The notes: generated from the sequence alone by a model not told the origin. Shown: positions 1 through 12,510, counted from the first letter of the stretch. The stretch: 64,000 nucleotides of DNA from Candidula unifasciata (GCA_905116865.2 CAJHNH020001576.1:1-64000); one strand, 5' to 3'. Program-made: numbers and translations.

Positions 1-689
1 GTCACTGCCGTTTTCCCGCCAAAAGATATCATTGAATGCAGATATCAACTTTAGCCAAAATTCATGGTGGAGACGGCACCAAAAAATATGTTCATGCTTT
101 GCTGGGAACTAAGTTAAAAAACAAATATACGAAACTCAGCCCTTGTTGCACCTTTTGTAATGATTTATTTAAATATCTTCGCAGATTAACAAAAGAAGCA
201 GAAACTCAAGGCTCAAAAAATTCAAGAAAAGCAAAAATGACTCAGGTATTTAGTTTTTTTTAGTTTTAGCATATGCTAGTGGTTGTTGAATAACTTCAGT
301 CTTAGTTGAGGTTTTAACATCTCCCCGATCGGGTTTTCCCATACTTGGTCAATTCTTGCAAGTGTAAATGAAATGAAATTTCCCTCACTGTGGCATTTGA
401 AAAACTGGTGAACAAACAATTAGTCCCCGAACAATCCAGATATATGTGCATGCAGTAAATGCATATTACAGTTGCTAAAGGTGCAGAAGAATAACTAAAG
501 ACATGGAACAGAAGTTATTTGCTTTTGAAAACAAAATGTCAGAGGAAATTAGTGAACAGTAAATGGGGTGATTTCAAGAAAGTGAAGATTTTGGAAAAAA
601 GCCTAAACAACCACTGGAATCAGCACTTAGAATATGAAAGAAGATGTGCTATATTTGGCACATCCTGAGAATAAGCGAACAGAGAACCA
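1..689. other. Intergenic, nothing recognised
   Basis: AT-rich sequence with only short open frames. No splice-framed exon, repeat family or RNA gene was recognised. Confidence 0.5.
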
Positions 690-706
690 TCACACACACA
701 CGCACG

Positions 707-740
<34 letters not shown>
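690..740. repeat. (CA)n with CG interruptions
   Basis: Alternating purine-pyrimidine run including ACGCACGCGCGCACAC, able in principle to adopt Z-DNA. Confidence 0.9.
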
Positions 741-1480
741 TGAACTTAATAAAAACGTACAAGTAAGAACGTAGGTAAATTGGTTGTTTTTCTAATATGT
801 ATGTCAATAAAATCACTGGAAGAATTAAAGGCGGGCCTGAATTTGGAAATATTGGTTTATTGAGTGTGAATATTTTGTACATATTTCCTGTTTTATATAG
901 TGGTCCAAAGGACGTAGTGTGGAAAAGCTTGCTCTCTTTCGAGATACGCCTGGCCAAATCAGAGAGAGATGAAACCAAGAGGAGACACCAGATAGGAAAA
1001 GGAAAGAAACGAACAGCTAACAACAGGGTGCAGGACGAGCGGTCGGAACCGAATGGATGCATCAAGCCCAGAAATGGCGCAGTACTAGAATTTAGTCACG
1101 AAAGTGACACAAATAACCCAGACCGCAAATATAGGCGGAGACTGTTAGCACCCTCGGCTAGCTGGCAGCAGTCTGCCGAGGCCAATACTCCATTGAGGGA
1201 TTAGGAGAGGAAGAAAAAAAATAAGGAACGAACAAGAACGAGAAATAACAGCACCACATATTGAAATAATCACTCTTTATGTAGACTGCTTAAGGAGAAA
1301 TGCATTTTACACTAATTTAAATGTACAACTATTATCCTTTGACTAATGTATTGAACTGTTTGAGTAAATTTCGTTTTTTTTTTTAAAATTTTGTTATTTT
1401 AAAGATGGTTGTTTTACAAAATAAAATTTAATAATAATTCAAAGCATTGAGTTTTTTTTTTTTTAAGTGTTAAAAGATGT
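741..1480. other. Intergenic, possible unknown repeat
   Basis: A GC-richer block at about 930-1,200 stands out from its AT-rich surroundings and may be the end of an unknown mobile element. It carries a 135-residue open frame without recognisable motifs. Confidence 0.35.
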
Positions 1481-1489
1481 ATTATAATC

Positions 1490-1650
1490 AATGTTGTGTT
1501 GAATGGGTTGAGTTGAGTAAAGAATTTACATCACAGCACTCGGGGCATTTCCATGTGCGCTCTGTCCTAATTTTCAGTAGCCAGCGCAGTTCCAATACTG
1601 ATGGTACCGGTCACAATCTGGTTATATGTCCGTCTTGCCTGTCCTTTGAG
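1490..1650 (-). mobile_element. NLR-1 3' end
   Basis: Reverse-strand end of the family: (GTTGA)n tail, then ACATCACAGCACTCGGGGCA (complement of the CPECC and VNS codons) and AGCCAGCGCAGTTCC. Confidence 0.72.
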
Positions 1651-1799
1651 TGTAGTGAGCTGTGTGTAGTGTTGTGTTGTTGTTTGTTTGTTTTAGTATC
1701 CAGAAGCCACGAGTTGTTAACCCTTAGGCTCGGTATTATGGATATCGCAACCTTTTGGCCTTGATTCCATTGTAAATACCGTAAATCTGGAAGAAAATG

Positions 1800-1960
1800 T
1801 GGCTTTCCTGCCTACCTCAGGGAATGAACCCGGACCACAAGGGGTTCGTCACCCGGTCTCCGCGCAATCCGGTTTAGCCAGCTACGCTAGAGAGCCGGAC
1901 ATGTTGTGTAAAATATTGATAACGACATTCGGGGGGGGGGGGGGGGGGGGGGGGGGGGGT
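1800..1960 (-). mobile_element. tRNA-derived SINE with a 29-base G run
   Basis: The reverse strand has box-A-like TAGCGTAGCTGG and box-B-like GGGTTCATTCC within about 100 bases. A pure G run lies at 1,931-1,959 on the given strand. Confidence 0.6.
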
Positions 1961-2334
1961 CACCATTTACTATGGTTTCTAGAAATGGTAAAATTGAATG
2001 ATGAAAATGATGCAGTGGGGAGTGTCTGCTGACTATGGGCATTACTTGAGATTCGGGCGGAAAGGGGGAGGGGGTAAGACGAGCAGTTAACCATGTGAAA
2101 ACACAAACCGTCAGTACAAAGACTTTTCGCTCACTGTTGGGGAGGGGGAGAGAGCTACATGTTCTGAAAGCTGTGATATGGAATCTTTTCCCAGATTAAT
2201 CCAGATGTAGGGTCTGGAGATCAGAATATACAGGAAGGTATGTCGCAGTTCATGGAGACAACCAAATGTATAGGTTTTGAGAAACCAGGCTATAATTCGT
2301 TGTAATAAAGAAATCTTCCTCTTCTTAAGAGTAA

Positions 2335-2605
2335 AATCGTTAAGGACCCTTTTCCACTCTTTTAGGCGTATAGGGCATATAAGGCTAGGTCTATATTTTA
2401 TAGATCAATCGGACAAGATGGGTGATGTGGTTAGCATCACACGGGCCGCCTTTACTTCCCGGGACTGCACCCAGTACTCACTCAAGGCTGGGTCGACATG
2501 GGAGCCAAGGTAATTTTTGAAATATGTCCGGCTCCGCCAGGGAGCGAGCCCACCACCTTCCGATCCGCGGCGAGCGTCTAGCCGCTCTGCCACGGCGACT
2601 TTCCC
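2335..2605 (-). mobile_element. SINE-B copy
   Basis: Starts GTTAAGGACCCTTTTCCACT and ends with the reversed head (CTCTGCCACGGCGAC). Confidence 0.75.
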
Positions 2606-2794
2606 CTTTATCTTCTTAGCGTTTAAAAAATAAAAAAGTAAGCAAGGTACCATTATATGCAAGTGGCGCGTCAATTATACATTACCAGACCCGCATTTGT
2701 AAAGACCTCGAGCGTTGATGTGGTCACCATCACCCCGGTCCCCCTTACCTACCGGCTGTAAACTTCAGGGTAAAGTTTGGTCGTTCTTTCACTA

Positions 2795-2905
2795 CTGAAC
2801 TGTGCCCCATATATATGGCCTGCCTATATTGCGGCCCCTGGCAAAAGCCAGAGTAGGGCTTCAAATGACAAAAAATGTCGTCCTAAAAAGGACGAAATTG
2901 GATAT
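2795..2905 (-). repeat. R1 hairpin-rich repeat, partial
   Basis: CTATATTGCGGCCCCTGGCA followed by GAGTAGGGCTTCAAATGAC and AAAAAGGACG. R1 contains short hairpins such as CTGGCTTTTGCCAG. Confidence 0.7.
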
Positions 2906-3639
2906 ATTAGACAATGTCAAATAAGATTAACCGTAAAATACGGACATTTTCTGGTACCCATTAATCGCAAGACTGGGAACCTGAGAAAGTTAAACTCTAC
3001 CCTAAAGCAAGGGTAGCGAGTTAAAGGAATAGAGAAGTTAATATAGGACTCCTATGAGGTGATGAACCTCGACATTCCATGCTTCCCAGGAAAATACATG
3101 ATGATGATGACATTAAATAATTTACCTGTGCTGTTGATTGGTTATGTCTATTTTCAAAGTTGGGACAGCTCGTTTACTTTTTCAGTTCCAGATACAAATT
3201 TAATGTAACCCTTCAATTTTAAAGAATTTATCACCTAAAAATAATTAGGGTCTGGGTCTGAAGTAGTTAGGATAATACCAGTGGTGAGGTATGATCAATT
3301 CGCATGTGTAAGCATTAGCAGATAACGATTACACTGGAGATAGGGTATCATGGGATATTTTCATTCTCATCGCTTCGCTGTTGAGAGTAAGTGTGCCAAG
3401 CTAGCTTTGTCATCTTGGCACTGGTAGCTTTCACATGTTACCATGTGAGTGACCTTGCAGCGATTGTTCTTTTCCCGATGCTCAGGACTTAAACTGAATG
3501 GCACCTTTGTAATAAATAGTAAACAATATTTATAAATAGTAAAAAATGCATTTTTCTTTAGAAGTGAAAAATTGAAAATCAGTAGCTACAGCTGTTACAT
3601 GCACGCTTCGCCACTGGACAATACCAAAAGTTGACTGAC

Positions 3640-4170
3640 TGACTTTCTACCCCACCAGGACATCACACAAGCGGTAAACACCAGATGACAGAGTGCCACC
3701 ATGTGGGCGAGGATCACCGTGGAGAGGTCCCAGAAACCGCGTTCAGCCTTTAGGCCATAATTATGGCCAGGCTATATTGCGGCCCCTGGCAAGAGCCAGA
3801 GTAGGGCTTCAAATAACGAAAAATTTCGCCCTAAAAAGGACGGGAAGTTTATATCCATTAGCCAAAAGTTGAAGTAACATTTGTAATACAATGAGTTAAC
3901 ACTTTCACCTAATCAAAATCTTCAAAAATGACTTCTTCTTTTTCAAGACTTTATTTAAAAATTATTTATTTATCTCTTTAACCCCACCATAACATCACAC
4001 AAGCGATAAACACCCGATGACACAAAGTACCACCATGTGGATGAGGATCACCCATGGAGAGGTCCCAGAAACCGCTTTCGGCCATTAGACCATATTTATG
4101 GCCGGCCTATATTGCGGCCCCTGGCAAGAGCCAGAGAAGGGTTTGAAAAAACGAAAAATTGCATCCCTTT
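3640..4170 (-). repeat. Two R1 copies in tandem
   Basis: CCCCACCAGGACATCACACA ... GGCCCCTGGCAAGAGCCAGA at 3,650-3,845, and a second copy at 3,985-4,170. A TGACTGACTGAC tail lies at 3,634. Confidence 0.76.
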
Positions 4171-4744
4171 AGGGAATGACAAGATAATTGAAAAAAAATA
4201 TGTTCTTATAATTGTCTGAAACTTTATCTTAAGAAACTAGAGGTAAAAATAAGAAGAGAAAAAAAAAACATTAGAGTCTTGGTCAGTTTCTATAAAATTC
4301 TAGGTGTTGGAACCTATGAACACTGAAGCAAGCAAGCTTGATAGCCACTGCACCATCGCAACCAGCAAATTGCTAAAATAAATCATAATAATGTTTTTAT
4401 TAACTTTCAAGAGTGACATTTTTTTTTAAAATTAAGGGAGTTAATCACTGTATGCCAAAAGAGCAAAGGATTAACTGCTTTCCGTCCCTTTGAACATGAA
4501 TAATGTAGCTTTTAGACTTTGCCACTTGAAGCAAAGTAATGTTATGAGATGATTTTGACAAAACAACGACTTGAAAATTGTTACAAAATGAGATTTTGTG
4601 GGTCTAACCCCACAAAATATCTAATTATTGTGTATGTAAAAATAATTATATCCACTATGAGACATACTGTGCATTTGCAGCATATCCCTTACATACATAT
4701 GTTATTAATTACGTCCTTCTTAGGATGTTATTTTTTGTTATTTG

Positions 4745-5275
4745 AAGCCGCAATATAGGCAGGTCATCATAATGGCCAAATGTCTGAACGCGGTTTCTGG
4801 GACCTCTCCACGGTGGTCCTCATCCGCATGGTGGCACTTTGTGTCATCGGGTGTTTATCGCTTGTGTGATGTCCTGGTGGGGTAAAAAGCCAATCCATAT
4901 CCCTTACATCCTTCTTAGGACGTGATTTTTTGTTATTTGAAGCCCCACTCTGGCTTTTGCCAGGGGCCGCAATATAGGCAGGCCATCAATATGGCCAATT
5001 GTCTGAACGCGGTTTCTGGGACCTCTCCACGGTGATCCTCATCCGCATGGTGGCACTTTGTGTCATCGGGTGTTTATCGCTTGTGTGATGTCCTGGTAGG
5101 GTAGAAAGTCAGTCAGCCAGTACCAAAACTATCCAAGGTCAAATTTTTCGTTATTTTGAAGCCCTCCCTGGTTTTTGCCGGGGGCCGCAATATAGCCTGA
5201 CGGTTAAACACGGTTTCTGAGACCTCTTCACGGGTGATCCTCATCCACGTGGTGGCACTTTGTGTCACACTTACC
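4745..5275 (+). repeat. Three R1 copies, inverted relative to those at 2.8-4.2 kb
   Basis: Copies at about 4,745-4,885, 4,900-5,115 and 5,150-5,275 share GGTTTCTGGGACCTCTCCAC and CATCGGGTGTTTATCGCTTG. They face the minus-strand copies, making a large imperfect inverted repeat. Confidence 0.78.
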
Positions 5276-5764
5276 AATATCAAAGCTCTTGTTATATGAG
5301 TGTAGTGACCACTACCTTATCGCATCCACACCCAATTCCTCATACCCACATTATTGTGTTATTCAATCTAAGCTCCTATCAGCATTTATTCATAAATAGT
5401 CTTCTGAATGTATCCTGTGCCCAGTATAAGTATTGCAGTAGTTATCGCTTTTGTAGCCAGAAAATCCACTCTTTCATTCCCTCCCACTCCCGGATATATG
5501 GGACAGTATATTTAAGTATTCTGGAATATATGACAAATTTTCAAACCTCAGAATACCTCTACATCACATTCTGGGCCACCAGAAGTCAGCCACAAATATA
5601 TTCAACTAAAATTTGAGTTTGGTCAACATAGTTGGCAAATGAACACAAAAATATGTGGGGATAGACCTGTTCAAAAGGTATAGGCATAATCATACTGAGA
5701 TACAAATATTCAGGTCAACATTGTATCAGAAATCCAAAAAAATCTTGTGGTCAACTTGTAAGCC

Positions 5765-5970
5765 AGGTGCATTTGCATGCCAGTTTGACTTGTATGCTAG
5801 TTTGACTTGTATGCCAGTTTGACTTGTATTCCAGTTTTACATGTATTCCAGTTTGACTTGTATGCCAGTTTGACTTGTATGCCAGTTTGACTTGTATTTC
5901 AATTTTACATGTATTCCAGTTTGAATTGTATGCCAGTTTGACATGTACGCCAGGTTAAACTAGTATGCTA
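5765..5970. repeat. 17-bp array
   Basis: About twelve diverged copies of TATGCCAGTTTGACTTG. Confidence 0.85.
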
Positions 5971-6164
5971 GGTCGGTTTGTACACATCAGTTTATTATCT
6001 TTTATGTTCTTATTTTTAAAAATTTCTCATTGAATATTGTATGTGTAATTAAATTATTCAAATATTAAATTCAGAGTTGACATGAAAAATCTTAAATTTG
6101 AGATCCAGTAGTTACTTTCTTATTCACATGTGTATCTACAACAATGAATAAATTGACTTTTTCT

Positions 6165-7170
6165 GTCCCCTTTAGTGGCCACCTTAACTCTTTCAATCCC
6201 AGTTAGTAGTCACATTAAATCCTTCAATCATCAGTTAATGGTTACCTTTTTGCCATTAATCCCATTTAGTGGTTAGGTTAAATCCTTTAATCATCAGTTA
6301 ATGGTTATCCTTTATGCCATCAATCAAAGTTTAGTGGTCGCATTTAATCCTTCAATCAGCAGTTAGTGGTTATCGTTATGCCATCAATCCCAGTTTGTGG
6401 TTAGGTTAAATCCTTCAATCATCAATAAGTGGTTATTGTTATGCCATTAATCCCAGTTAGTGGTTAGGTTAAATCCTTTAATCATCAGTTAATGGTTATC
6501 TTTATGCCATCAATCCCAGTTAATGGTTACATTAAATCTTTCAATCTTCAGTTAATGGTTATCTTTGTGCCATCAATCCCAGTTTAGTGGTCATTTTAAA
6601 TCCTTCAATCATAATTTAGTGGTTATTAGTGGCTATCTTTATGCCATCAATCCCAGTTAGTGGTTACATGAAATCCTTCAATCATCAGTTAGTGGTTAAC
6701 TTTATGCCATCAATCCCAGTTAGTGGTTACATTAAATCCTTCAATCATCAGTTAGTGGTTAACTTTATGCCATCAATCCCAGTTAGTGGTTACATTAAAT
6801 CCTTCAATCATCAGTTAATGGTTATCTTTGTGCCATCAATCCCAGTTTAGTGGTCATATTAAATCCTTCAATCATAATTTAGTGGTTATTAGTGGCTATC
6901 TTTATGCCATCAATCCCAGTTAGTGGTTACATTAAATCCTTCAATCATCAGTTAATGGTTATCTTTGTGCCATCAATCCCAGTTTAGTGGTCATTTTAAA
7001 TCCTTCAATCATAATTTAGTGGTTATTAGTGGCTATCTTTATGCCATCAATCCCAGTTAGTGGTTACATTAAATCCTTCAATCATCAGTTAGTGGTTAAC
7101 TTTATGCCATCAATCCCAGTTAGTGATTATATTAGGTCCTTCAGTCTTCAATTAATGGTTTCATGAAATC
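6165..7170. repeat. About 63-bp array with half-unit structure
   Basis: Units of GCCATCAATCCCAGTTAGTG then GTTACATTAAATCCTTCAAT and CATCAGTTAGTGGTTAACTT. The two halves resemble each other (GTTARTGGTTA), so the unit is probably an old duplication. Some copies are homogenised over more than one unit. Confidence 0.88.
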
Positions 7171-7261
7171 TTTCACCTCTGATTTCTTCTTCTTCAAAGA
7201 AAGTCATGTGTGGGTGACATTGGTTTAAAACAGTATTACTTAGGGGCAAAAATAACCAGAG

Positions 7262-7480
7262 AGCTGCCGTGGTGTAGTGGCTAGACACTCACATCAAACC
7301 CGAAGGTAGAAGATTCAAAACCACATCCAGTCGGACATTTTTTTTTTCAAAAATGACTTTGGCTTCCAGATTGATCCAGCCTAGAATGGGTACCAGTTAA
7401 AGTCATAAATGTCTGTGACAGGGAACAAGTCAGAGACGTCGATTATTTTGGACTAGGCAATGAGATAATAAACATTTGGT
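7262..7480 (+). mobile_element. SINE-B copy
   Basis: AGCTGCCGTGGTGTAGTGGC head, AGATTCAAAACC box-B relic, and CCTAGAATGGGTACCAG body. Confidence 0.72.
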
Positions 7481-7789
7481 TGGTTGCTGGTAAACCTCTC
7501 TGACAAAGAAAGCAGAGAAAAGTTGAGTCCAGAGCAGTAATGGAAATTGCCTTTTGACTTTTAATTGATTGTCCTGTTGTGGCATTATATGTTACACAGG
7601 GCTCACATTCTATTTCTCCATTCCCTTCTGTCCTGTGCTATCAGTTTGAAATTGTGGATGGAATCCAGCGCAGCACCTTCGGCTTCTCTTATCAGCGTTC
7701 ACTTCAGGGTTTCTTTTCAATGTTCCAACTTGATAGGCAGTTGAATTAATAGCTACAAAACATCAAGAAAAGATTACTAGACAATTTAC

Positions 7790-7965
7790 TTCATAATATG
7801 GGTCCCGGGGTCCCATGGGGGGAGAGAGTCGCATAGCCAACTTCCCCTTTACAAGCATGCCGTAAAAGGCGATTAAGGGTTTGCTGAAAAATATAGAGAC
7901 TCAGATATCACAGCCTAGATGTAAACCGCAACACAGCTTGAAGAATAAGAAGAACGCACTTTACT
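7790..7965 (+). repeat. R4 repeat copy
   Basis: GGGTCCCGGGGTCCCATGG, CAAGCATGCCGTAAAAGGCG, and CACAGCCTAGATGTAAACCG, ending AATAAGAAGAAC. Confidence 0.58.
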
Positions 7966-8344
7966 AAATGTGGCTTTTAGTACAAATAATACAACAGAAA
8001 TCTGCCCAGGACAGTGTTTAGAAATCCTGTTTTAGTACAAACAAGCAAAGTGCGTCTTTGGCAACGGCTGAAAGTGTGCTCACCCCAAAGCAACCAGCAG
8101 GCTGGGTTCCGATTCCACGGTCATCAGAAAGGGTTTCCTCGGGGATTTGGTGGTTTAAGGCGAAGCCAAACAAAACAGGGAAACGACGGCAGGAAAGACG
8201 TTTGGTGCGAGTTTGGGGAGAACACGGGAGACAGGCCTGTGTTGATATTTGGGTCAAATGTGGCAAAGGCAAATATGGTGTACTGGGGTTAGACTGCGAG
8301 ATTTGACAAAATTTGAGTTAAAATTTATGCACCAGCATTTGTTA
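7966..8344. other. GC-richer block, unassigned
   Basis: Overlapping open frames on both strands at 8,014-8,306 have no recognised domain. Base composition suggests mobile-element sequence. Confidence 0.35.
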
Positions 8345-8412
8345 TACTAGGATAATCTATCATCATCACTCTGATCGTTATCATAATCATCATCATTATC
8401 ATAATCACCATT
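8345..8412. repeat. ATC-rich imperfect microsatellite
   Basis: Runs of ATCATCAT and ATAATCATCATC. Confidence 0.7.
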
Positions 8413-8433
8413 GCTGTGCACAGTCTTACTATG

Positions 8434-8760
8434 TAAGGGCCGCGTTAGCGCAGTCGATAGGAGTGTCAATTTCAAATTCAGCTGCGATTCGCTGCAGCTC
8501 ACGGTCGGTGTTCGAAATCAGGCGGTTCTCGGATTTCACCTAGTCTCTAGGAAATGGGTACCAGAGTTAACACTCTGGAGTAAATGGAGGAACGTCGCTG
8601 TAGCTACAGAGTTACGTGCGAACAGCGACACAGGCGAACAATTTCTTATCAGCTGTCCGTACTGGTGGCAGAACACTTATGGTTTATAACCGTGTGCAAT
8701 GACGCTGGTTCACATCTCCCGACTTTACCTTTTACTTTTACATTATCTCCAACTTTTAAT
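8434..8760 (+). mobile_element. SINE-A, full-length copy
   Basis: Begins GGGCCGCGTTAGCGCAGTCG with tRNA-like boxes (TTAGCGCAGTCG, GGTGTTCGAAATC). It continues with GGTACCAGAGTTAACACTCT and ends near CTTTACCTTTTAC. Other copies at 38,962 and 33,706. Confidence 0.75.
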
Positions 8761-8807
8761 TCTGTCAGTGTACATCAATTCTACTTTGCTATAAAGTGTT
8801 ATAGGAG

Positions 8808-9015
8808 CCTCCGTGGTGTAGCGGCGAATGCTCACCTGCGGACCCAAAAGTCGTGGGTTCAAGTCCAAACGGAACCGGACTTCAATAATGACCTCGGCTC
8901 CCAGGTCGACTTAGCCTTGAGTGGGTACCAGGTGAAGTCCAGGGAAGTAAAGGCGGCCGACGTGATATTGACCACATTATCAACCGCTGTTCCGATTCAT
9001 CTATAAAATATAGGT
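8808..9015 (+). mobile_element. SINE-B, tRNA-derived
   Basis: GGAGCCTCCGTGGTGTAGCG (box A) and GGGTTCAAGTCC (box B), then a body with GAGTGGGTACCAGGTGAAGT. The most common SINE here, in both orientations. Confidence 0.78.
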
Positions 9016-9204
9016 CTAACACTATTGGCACAATTCGACTGAAGAGTTGGACAAGGGTACTTTACAAAAAGGTTGTGGGCCGTAAAGATGCCGAACCACA
9101 AGCGATGACCTGTCTACACTTCTCCGCGGTCATGCGAGAAACAGCTTCCCAACCATGAGCCTGGTCTTCCTAGATGTAAGTGAGAACCAGTTGTACATGT
9201 CGTG

Positions 9205-9950
9205 TTTGTAACTGACTCACAGAGCATGTTGAGAAAAAGTGGGCACAAGCATGCTCCGTGAAGAGTGGCAAAAATCGCTTCAGAGATCTCAGGTAGTAAG
9301 TGTTCTTTGGATATTTTCTCCGGGGCAGGCAGGAGTGTTAGAAAATAAACCGGCGACTAGTTCCTCGTGGGGTTCCGGGGCTCCATTGCGGGGGAAAACT
9401 AGAATAAACCCACTGCTACTCCATCAAGCATGTCGTAAGAGTAGACTAATTGGGGGTTTCCTTCTAAGTCGGAGTGCATCTGACAGAGAAGCAAGGAACT
9501 AACAGTCTGCATACAAATAGGTCAGATTTGTAAAACGGGATGTGCATGCAACACTCGGGTTCTGGACTGGTGAACGCGAAGAAAAAAAAAAAAAAAGAAG
9601 AAGGAGATTAGCTGGTTCTGCACCAATGAGCGGTAAACTGATGCATGACAAGTTACATGTGGCAAAGACCCTTTGTGGAGTAAGTGGCCAACGCGGATGC
9701 ACGAACAGATCAAAATGGTCTGTAGATAATGGTATAGCTGGGTGTCACCAGGAGCTTTGGTCGACACTCTACACTCTGAGGAGACGCAGGGATACACATT
9801 TAATCAAACGGCTACTGACATTATCGGAATTTAAACTCTTAGCTGGCTGCTGAAGGTGAGGACAGAAGCGCTTATGAGAAAGTTTTGAGTGCTGTGATAT
9901 CAGTTCTTGGCTCAACACACGACACTCAACATTCAACACTCAGCAGATAT
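9205..9950 (+). mobile_element. NLR-1 fragment split by an R2 element
   Basis: RNase H sequence (TCACAGAGCATGTTGAGAAA on) breaks at about 9,365 and resumes near 9,598 as GGTTCTGCACCAATGAGCGG, matching the continuous copy at 22,256. The gap holds an R2 copy with an AAG-rich tail. The end has CAACA-type repeats. Confidence 0.75.
9365..9597 (+). repeat. R2 element nested in NLR-1
   Basis: Contains R2 landmarks: GGGGTTCCGGGGCTCCATT, AAGCATGTCGTAAGAG, and GCAACACTCGGGTTCTGGAC. It ends in an A/G-rich tail. It interrupts one continuous RNase H frame. Confidence 0.75.
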
Positions 9951-9975
9951 AACTAACATTTCCTTTGAAATCACA

Positions 9976-10055
9976 ATGCGTCTGCCTGAGAGGCAAGTAA
10001 CCAACAATCTGTTTACAAATAAGCCAGATCTGTAAAAAAAAAAAAAAAAAGTGTA
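9976..10055 (+). repeat. R2 fragment
   Basis: GCGTCTGCCTGAGAGGCAAG, AAGCCAGATCTGT, and an A run. Confidence 0.6.
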
Positions 10056-10298
10056 CGCGCAAAACTTGACTGCAGTAAAACTAAAGTCCATAAATGGAAG
10101 AACAACCTAAACTTTCATATTTTCTGTTGACCAGTCAGGAGAATTTGGTAAAGACCCCGTCAGTAATTATGATGATCATGATAGATGGGGAATCGTGAAC
10201 GCTTTTAGACCCAAGCTTAAACTTTAAAAATGTGTTCTGTTTGTGATTTTACTGGGCAAGTTTTCGTTTAGTAAACTTCACATTTGGATATCATCACC

Positions 10299-10329
<31 letters not shown>

Positions 10330-11384
10330 TCATCATCATCATCACTTGCTTTGCTGACTGGCGTGGGCTATCATGCCTATCCACAGTTTGCGATGTGCAG
10401 ATGCGTGTATCCTTTCGTCTGTTGACAACCCCTCCATGCCATGCCAAAAGACTTTCAATAATTGTCTCATGTTGTCTTTCCCTGTTTCTCTTTGCACAGA
10501 CCTTTCCAGTGTTCGTAACATGTTCCAGTGTTCTCCTTCTCATTATATTGAAGAAGACAAAACAAACACGACTATCTCTTTCTGATGTTTGTGATAATTG
10601 TTTTCGAGCCCTCTCTGCTTTCACATGTCACAATTTCAGTCTGGTCAATTTTAACACAGCAGTACCCAGTGGCTCCGTGTATTAAGTGACAGGCGCGAGA
10701 GCGCACACACACACGCGCACACAACCACGCACACAACTTTCAACCTCTGGCTTTCTAATCACACATGAAACAACAGACAAACCACTGAAAACGAGTTTCC
10801 CTCTATCCCAAACCCCACCAACCCGTCCTTCACACGCACACAAGGAACAGACGGGTCCAGTAGTTGAAATCTTCAGGTTTCAAAGAAAAATCAGAACAGT
10901 ATTTTTGGGCACTTTAAACTGGGCTCTTGAAAGGAAAAGAGAGCTGCAGGCCTTCATGCCTAAAGTGACATTTGAGAATTTTAAAGTGACATTTTTTTAT
11001 GAAACTTTGGATTTGTGAATTTAACTGAGGACTATCTAAGTAATGTAAGACATATCCACAATTATTTAATATGTTCTTCTTTTGATAAACTATTAGTATT
11101 AACTTAACAAAAGAAAGTTACTGAATATATCTCATTTGACCCTACATAAATATTAACGGATCAAACCGAGACTCTTTTATTTATAGATAATTGTTGGATT
11201 ATTCTAGCTGGACGCTTTCGTTTGTTTATTATTAAAAGCTATTTTAACTTTAATTTAATTACATCAGATTTCCTTCTTATTTCTTACATTTATTTCATTT
11301 GAATATATTAGCATTTGTTACGTACACACTTGCATATATAAACTCATAATTTTTAAAGTAAAAATTACAGGTGGAAAACCTTTA
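10056..11384. other. Intergenic, mostly unassigned
   Basis: Apart from the ATC run at 10,284 and a short CA-rich stretch at 10,700-10,735, no element or exon was recognised. Frames at 10,268-11,018 look incidental. Confidence 0.4.
10284..10344. repeat. (ATC)n microsatellite
   Basis: About 20 ATC units with a few substitutions; open frames across it on both strands are repeat artefacts. Confidence 0.88.
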
Positions 11385-12510
11385 ATTACCCTACACCACA
11401 TAGGACTGTGATTACCCTACACCACATAGGACTGTGATTACCCTACACCACATAGGACTGTGATTACCCTACACTACATAGGACTGTGAATATCCTACAC
11501 CACATAGGACTGTGATTACCCTACACCACATAGGACTGTGATTACCCTACACCACATAGGACTGTGATTACCCTACCCACTAGGACATTACCCTACACCA
11601 CATAGGACTGTGACTGTGATTATCCACCACATAGGACTGTGATTACCACCACATACACTGTGATTACCCTACACCACATAGGACTGTGATTACACCACAT
11701 AGGACTGTGATTCCTACACCACATAGGACTGTGATTACCCTACACCACATAGGACTGTGATTACCCTACACCACATAGGACTGTGATTACCCTACACCAC
11801 ATAGGACTGTGATTACCCTACACCACATAGGACTGTGATTACCCTACACCACATAGGACTGTGATTACCCTACACCACATAGGACTGTGATTACCCTACA
11901 CCACATAGGACTGTGATTACACCATAGGACTGTGATTACCACACACCACATAGGACTGTGATTACCCTACACCACATAGGACTGTGATTACCCTACACCA
12001 CATAGGACTGTGATTACCCTACACCACATAGGACAGTGATTCCCCTTACCCTACACCACATAGGACTGTGATTACCCTACACCACATAGGACTGTGATTA
12101 CCCTACACCACATAGGACTGTGATTACCCTACACTACATATGACTGTGAATATCCTACACCACATAGGACTGTGATTACCCTACACCACACAGGACTGTG
12201 ATTCCCTACACCACATAGGACTGGGATTACCCTACACCACATAGGACTGTGATTACCCTACATCACATAGGACTGTGATTACCCTACACCACATAGGACA
12301 GTGATTACCCTACATCACATAGGACTGTGATTACCCTACACCACATAGGACTGTGATTACCCTTCATCACAGGAGGACCCTGATTACATAGGACATACCC
12401 TACACCACATTAGGACTACATAGGACTGTGATTACCCTACATCACATAGGACAGTGATTACCCTACATCACATAGGACTGTGATTATCCTAAACCACATA
12501 GGACTGCAGG
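11385..12510. repeat. 26-bp array
   Basis: About 42 copies of CCCTACACCACATAGGACTG + TGATTA, many identical, with shortened units and a few two-unit subtypes (for example CTACATCACATAGG near the right end). Confidence 0.93.

Noticed and set aside
5260..5616. 118-codon open frame
   Set aside because: It starts inside an R1 repeat and has no domain, splice context or cysteine pattern like the gene.
8808..8890. Possible functional tRNA gene
   Set aside because: The boxes resemble a tRNA, but no cloverleaf can be drawn and the sequence continues into a repeated SINE body found many times.
11385..12510. Possible CRISPR-like array because of regular short repeats
   Set aside because: The 26-bp units are directly tandem with no unique spacers; it is a minisatellite in a eukaryotic context.
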